This document shows, one piece after another, positions 33,504-35,519 of a DNA stretch of 35,519 nt (the first letter of the stretch is position 1; each line of letters begins with the position of its first letter). Source of the stretch: Opitutia bacterium. GTDB taxonomy: Bacteria; Verrucomicrobiota; Verrucomicrobiia; Opitutales; Seribacteraceae. Under the pieces are notes generated by a model. It saw nothing but the letters and a program-made list of their open reading frames with translations, was not told the DNA's origin and did no database searches. The translations under genes and the position numbers were made by a program. Location of the stretch: contig NZLE01000032.1 in assembly GCA_002692605.1 (NCBI GenBank), forward strand, positions 23,639 through 59,157, in the 5' to 3' direction.

Positions 33504-34889
33504 ATGAGAAATTCTATCTGCTATACGCTGAGCTATGTTATGGTTGCTTTTGCCTGTGCCTTGCATGGAACAAGCAAAGGCTTTTCTCTCAAGGTTGATG
33601 ACACTGACTTGGATCGTGGAGATGCGATTCCCAGACAAAGCTATTCGAGGATTTTGGAAAAATCCACCCCGGCGGTGGTGTCCGTCACGACGCAACAAGT
33701 GGTCAAGAGGATGTATCCGACCATAGAGGATTTTCTTAGAAGGTATTACGGACTTCCTCGAGTGAACGAGCCAAACGTAAAGGAGGAGAATGTGCCCGTC
33801 GGCATTGGGTCGGGAGTAATCGTAACTCCAGAAGGTCATACCATAACCAATGCCCATGTCATAACTGATCCGAGGACTGGATCCCTTGTTGAGGAAGTCT
33901 TGGTGCAACTAGCCGATAAAATTGAGTACAAGGCTCGAATTGTGGGTGTCGATCGTTCCACGGATGTGGCGGTCCTAAAGATTGATCATGGCGAACCGCT
34001 TCCATTCGTTACCTTAGGCAACAGCGATTTTCTCAAGGTAGGTGATATTGTTTTTGCAACGGGAAATCCACTCGGAATCGGCAAAACGGTAACTATGGGC
34101 ATCGTTTCCGCAACCGGGCGTTCCGAACTTAAGGTTTTGGACGAGAAAGGGTCTTATGAAAACTTTATTCAAACCGACGCTTCCATCAATCGAGGGAACT
34201 CTGGTGGAGCATTGGTCGATGCCAAAGGTCGATTGGTGGGAATTAATACGGCAATTATTTCTCAAACCGGTGGTAGCGTTGGAATCGGTTTGGCTATTCC
34301 TGTGAATATAGTCAAAAAAGTCCTTACTGATTTCGTTCAGGGAGGAGAACTAAGGAGAGGTTTTCTCGGAGTCAGTTTAAGTATGGTAGGAACGGCAAAC
34401 AGTGGTGCTTTGGTGGAAGGTGTTATTCCCGGCAGCGCTGCAGAAAAAGCCGGATTTGAGTCGGGAGACCTTATCGTTTCCGTCGGCAATGAAAAGGTTA
34501 GTTCAGCCAATCAATTGAGATTGGCCATAGCCCAAACTTCTCCAGGAACTCGAATCCCAGTCGCGATTCTTAGAAATGAAGTCAAAAAAACTCTTTTCGT
34601 AACTCTTGAACTTTTTGGAAAACCGCCCCCGATTCCCGGGATTTCTCTTGAACCCTTAAGCTCTGAAAACCGAGAAAAGTATGGTATTCCAGCTCAAACG
34701 AGGGGCGTTGTGGTAAAGAAATCATCGGGTGAAGCCGAAACCTTCAAGGAAGGTGTCGTTATTGTAGAAATTAACGGATACCAAGTGAATTCCATAGAAG
34801 AGGTAACCGCTGAATTGAAGAAAGGCATCAACCGTTTCTATGTCTGGTACCGGGGAAAATATAGGTTTTTGGCCTATCGCGTCCCCTGA
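33504..34889 (+). CDS. Trypsin-like periplasmic serine protease of the DegP/HtrA family, two PDZ domains
   Basis: A 461-residue exported protease/chaperone from ATG 33504, with a short N-terminal hydrophobic segment (YVMVAFACALHG). The protease domain has the full triad: H118 in TITNAHVIT, D154 in STDVAVLKI and S233 in INRGNSGGALV. PDZ1 spans about 286-375 (RRGFLGVSLSM, VEGVIPGSAAEKAGFESGDL). A second, more divergent PDZ-like domain spans about 376-458 (EKYGIPAQTRGVVVKKSSGE). It should degrade or refold damaged envelope proteins, fitting the bamA/skp neighbourhood. A 60-base gap separates it from prs, so it may have its own promoter; none is convincing. DegP, DegQ or DegS type cannot be told apart, so no symbol is given. 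It converges with pyrE. Confidence 0.95.
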   Translation: MRNSICYTLSYVMVAFACALHGTSKGFSLKVDDTDLDRGDAIPRQSYSRILEKSTPAVVSVTTQQVVKRMYPTIEDFLRRYYGLPRVNEPNVKEENVPVGIGSGVIVTPEGHTITNAHVITDPRTGSLVEEVLVQLADKIEYKARIVGVDRSTDVAVLKIDHGEPLPFVTLGNSDFLKVGDIVFATGNPLGIGKTVTMGIVSATGRSELKVLDEKGSYENFIQTDASINRGNSGGALVDAKGRLVGINTAIISQTGGSVGIGLAIPVNIVKKVLTDFVQGGELRRGFLGVSLSMVGTANSGALVEGVIPGSAAEKAGFESGDLIVSVGNEKVSSANQLRLAIAQTSPGTRIPVAILRNEVKKTLFVTLELFGKPPPIPGISLEPLSSENREKYGIPAQTRGVVVKKSSGEAETFKEGVVIVEINGYQVNSIEEVTAELKKGINRFYVWYRGKYRFLAYRVP

Positions 34890-34906
34890 TTGCCTCACTC
34901 CCTTAT

Positions 34907-35476
34907 TTAGCTTCCCGGTTTGGTAGCGGGGAGGTTTAATAAATCTTGCGGCAATTTGTCGGCTTCATAAGTGGGGAAATTCATTTTAAGCAAAGCCTCA
35001 AAAGGCACGCCAAAATTCAATTCCTCCGAACTTCGATCGACCATACTTACGGCACCGACCAGTTCACATTCGTATTTTGAAATGATGTCCAAGGCTTCTC
35101 TTACCCGACCTCCTTTAGTGACGACATCTTCAACGAGCAGAACCCGGTCCTTGCCATCAAGACTGAAATTTCTTCTTAATGCCAATCGGTCGTTCACTTT
35201 TTCCAAAAAAATAAAACGAGCTCCAAGCTGCCGGGCAATTTCTTGTCCGATGACCAATCCCCCCATGGCCGGAGAGACAATGGTGTTGATATCCTTGAAG
35301 GAAATGGTCTTCAAAATGAGCGTGGCTAGCCTAGTGACCTTATCCATGTGCTGGCAGACTTGAGCGCATTGAAAGAAATGTCCGCTGCGCATACCTGATC
35401 GAAGGATAAAATGCCCTTTCAAGAGGGCATTGGTTTCTTCAAAAATGGAGATTACTTCGGAATCAAAGTCATTCAT
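34907..35476 (-). CDS. pyrE: Orotate phosphoribosyltransferase
   Basis: A 189-residue cytosolic enzyme from ATG 35476 that joins orotate and PRPP to make OMP in pyrimidine synthesis. Signatures are GHFILRSGMRSGHFFQCAQV (residues 21-40), SPAMGGLVIGQEIARQLG (68-85), the catalytic loop EKVNDRLALRRNF, and the PRPP-binding motif RVLLVEDVVTKGGRVREAL (111-129). It ends in LPATKPGS, as many OPRTs do. An alternative within the family would be a generic phosphoribosyltransferase, but the SGMRSGHFF and ATKPGS ends fit OPRT. It is convergent with the protease gene 17 bases away. Its promoter lies beyond or at the window end. Confidence 0.95.
   Translation of the reverse strand: MNDFDSEVISIFEETNALLKGHFILRSGMRSGHFFQCAQVCQHMDKVTRLATLILKTISFKDINTIVSPAMGGLVIGQEIARQLGARFIFLEKVNDRLALRRNFSLDGKDRVLLVEDVVTKGGRVREALDIISKYECELVGAVSMVDRSSEELNFGVPFEALLKMNFPTYEADKLPQDLLNLPATKPGS
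34911..34933. terminator. Weak hairpin between the convergent protease and pyrE genes
   Basis: CTTCCCG (34911-34917) pairs with CGGGGAG (34927-34933) across a nine-base loop, seven pairs including one G-U. It lies inside the 3' end of pyrE, 22 bases after the protease stop. No good T-run follows on either strand, so it is at most a partial terminator for the two converging transcripts. Confidence 0.25.
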
Positions 35477-35519
35477 GGATGATCACACTTTCAGTCCATG
35501 TGAGATTGGCAATACTAAT

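Noticed and set aside
33443..33504. Promoter or envelope-stress sigma site before the HtrA-type gene
   Set aside because: No convincing -35/-10 pair or sigmaE-like GGAACTT/TCAAA pair was found in the 60-base gap.
35483..35503. TCACA-N11-TGTGA inverted repeat upstream of pyrE
   Set aside because: The half-site order and spacing do not match a CRP/FNR site, and a single 5-base inverted repeat is expected by chance.
1..35519. CRISPR arrays, tRNA/rRNA genes, toxin-antitoxin or phage genes
   Set aside because: Reading both strands showed no regularly spaced repeats, no tRNA-like cloverleaf and no ORF with such motifs; a covariance-model search would be needed for small RNAs.

Overview
The window looks like a chromosome segment of a Gram-negative bacterium of the PVC superphylum, most likely a marine, polysaccharide-degrading Verrucomicrobium (Opitutae-like). 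Three things point there: the pile-up of secreted type I sulfatases; the PSCyt1-DUF1549-DUF1553 cytochrome gene paired with DUF1501, a Planctomycetes/Verrucomicrobia hallmark; and the giant propeller/HEAT 'membrane-bound dehydrogenase' proteins. bamA, skp and lpxD show a true outer membrane. The taxonomic assignment is inferred from gene content; no rRNA lies in the window.

Region 1 (1-17291, all minus strand) is an accessory, secreted-enzyme region. It holds a sulfatase cut by the window edge, a heavy-metal-associated (HMA) protein plus outer-membrane barrel pair, a second sulfatase and a 985-residue cupredoxin/propeller/HEAT/NPCBM protein. After a 124-base gap comes a tight operon read from 17291 down to 7025: SHD1-like protein, sulfatase, 1048-residue SGNH/propeller/HEAT/cupredoxin protein, two sulfatases, a truncated sulfatase relic and another sulfatase. 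Most junctions are -4 to +7 bases. Region 2 (17418-24250, plus strand) diverges from it: sulfatase, PSD1-type cytochrome, DUF1501 protein and a PQQ-like propeller protein. Altogether there are eight sulfatase ORFs (six complete, one cut by the edge, one truncated) with six different formylglycine core sequences, but no glycoside hydrolase, polysaccharide lyase or sulfatase-maturing enzyme in the window.

Region 3 (24347-35519) is core genome: rplY-pth-rpsF-ssb-rplI-dnaB-bamA-skp-lpxD-prs-degP on the plus strand, with pyrE convergent at the end. It covers translation, replication, outer-membrane assembly, lipid A synthesis and PRPP/pyrimidine metabolism. rpsR is missing from its usual place between ssb and rplI, prs is not next to rplY, and fabZ/lpxA do not follow lpxD.

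Working model (inference): the exported sulfatases strip sulfate from a complex sulfated glycan. The two large propeller proteins may oxidise or bind a product and pass electrons to their own fused type-1 copper domains, in place of the heme-c domain usual in this protein class. The PSD1 cytochrome/DUF1501 pair would be a further periplasmic redox or binding component. The domain-swapped cupredoxin fusions (copper domain N-terminal in one, C-terminal in the other) are the most unusual feature, and the HMA/barrel pair offers a possible link to copper handling. Many genes lack a Shine-Dalgarno sequence, and several have pyrimidine- or A-rich leaders. No CRISPR array, tRNA, rRNA, integrase or complete insertion sequence was seen. 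No gene-free stretch exceeds 300 bases.
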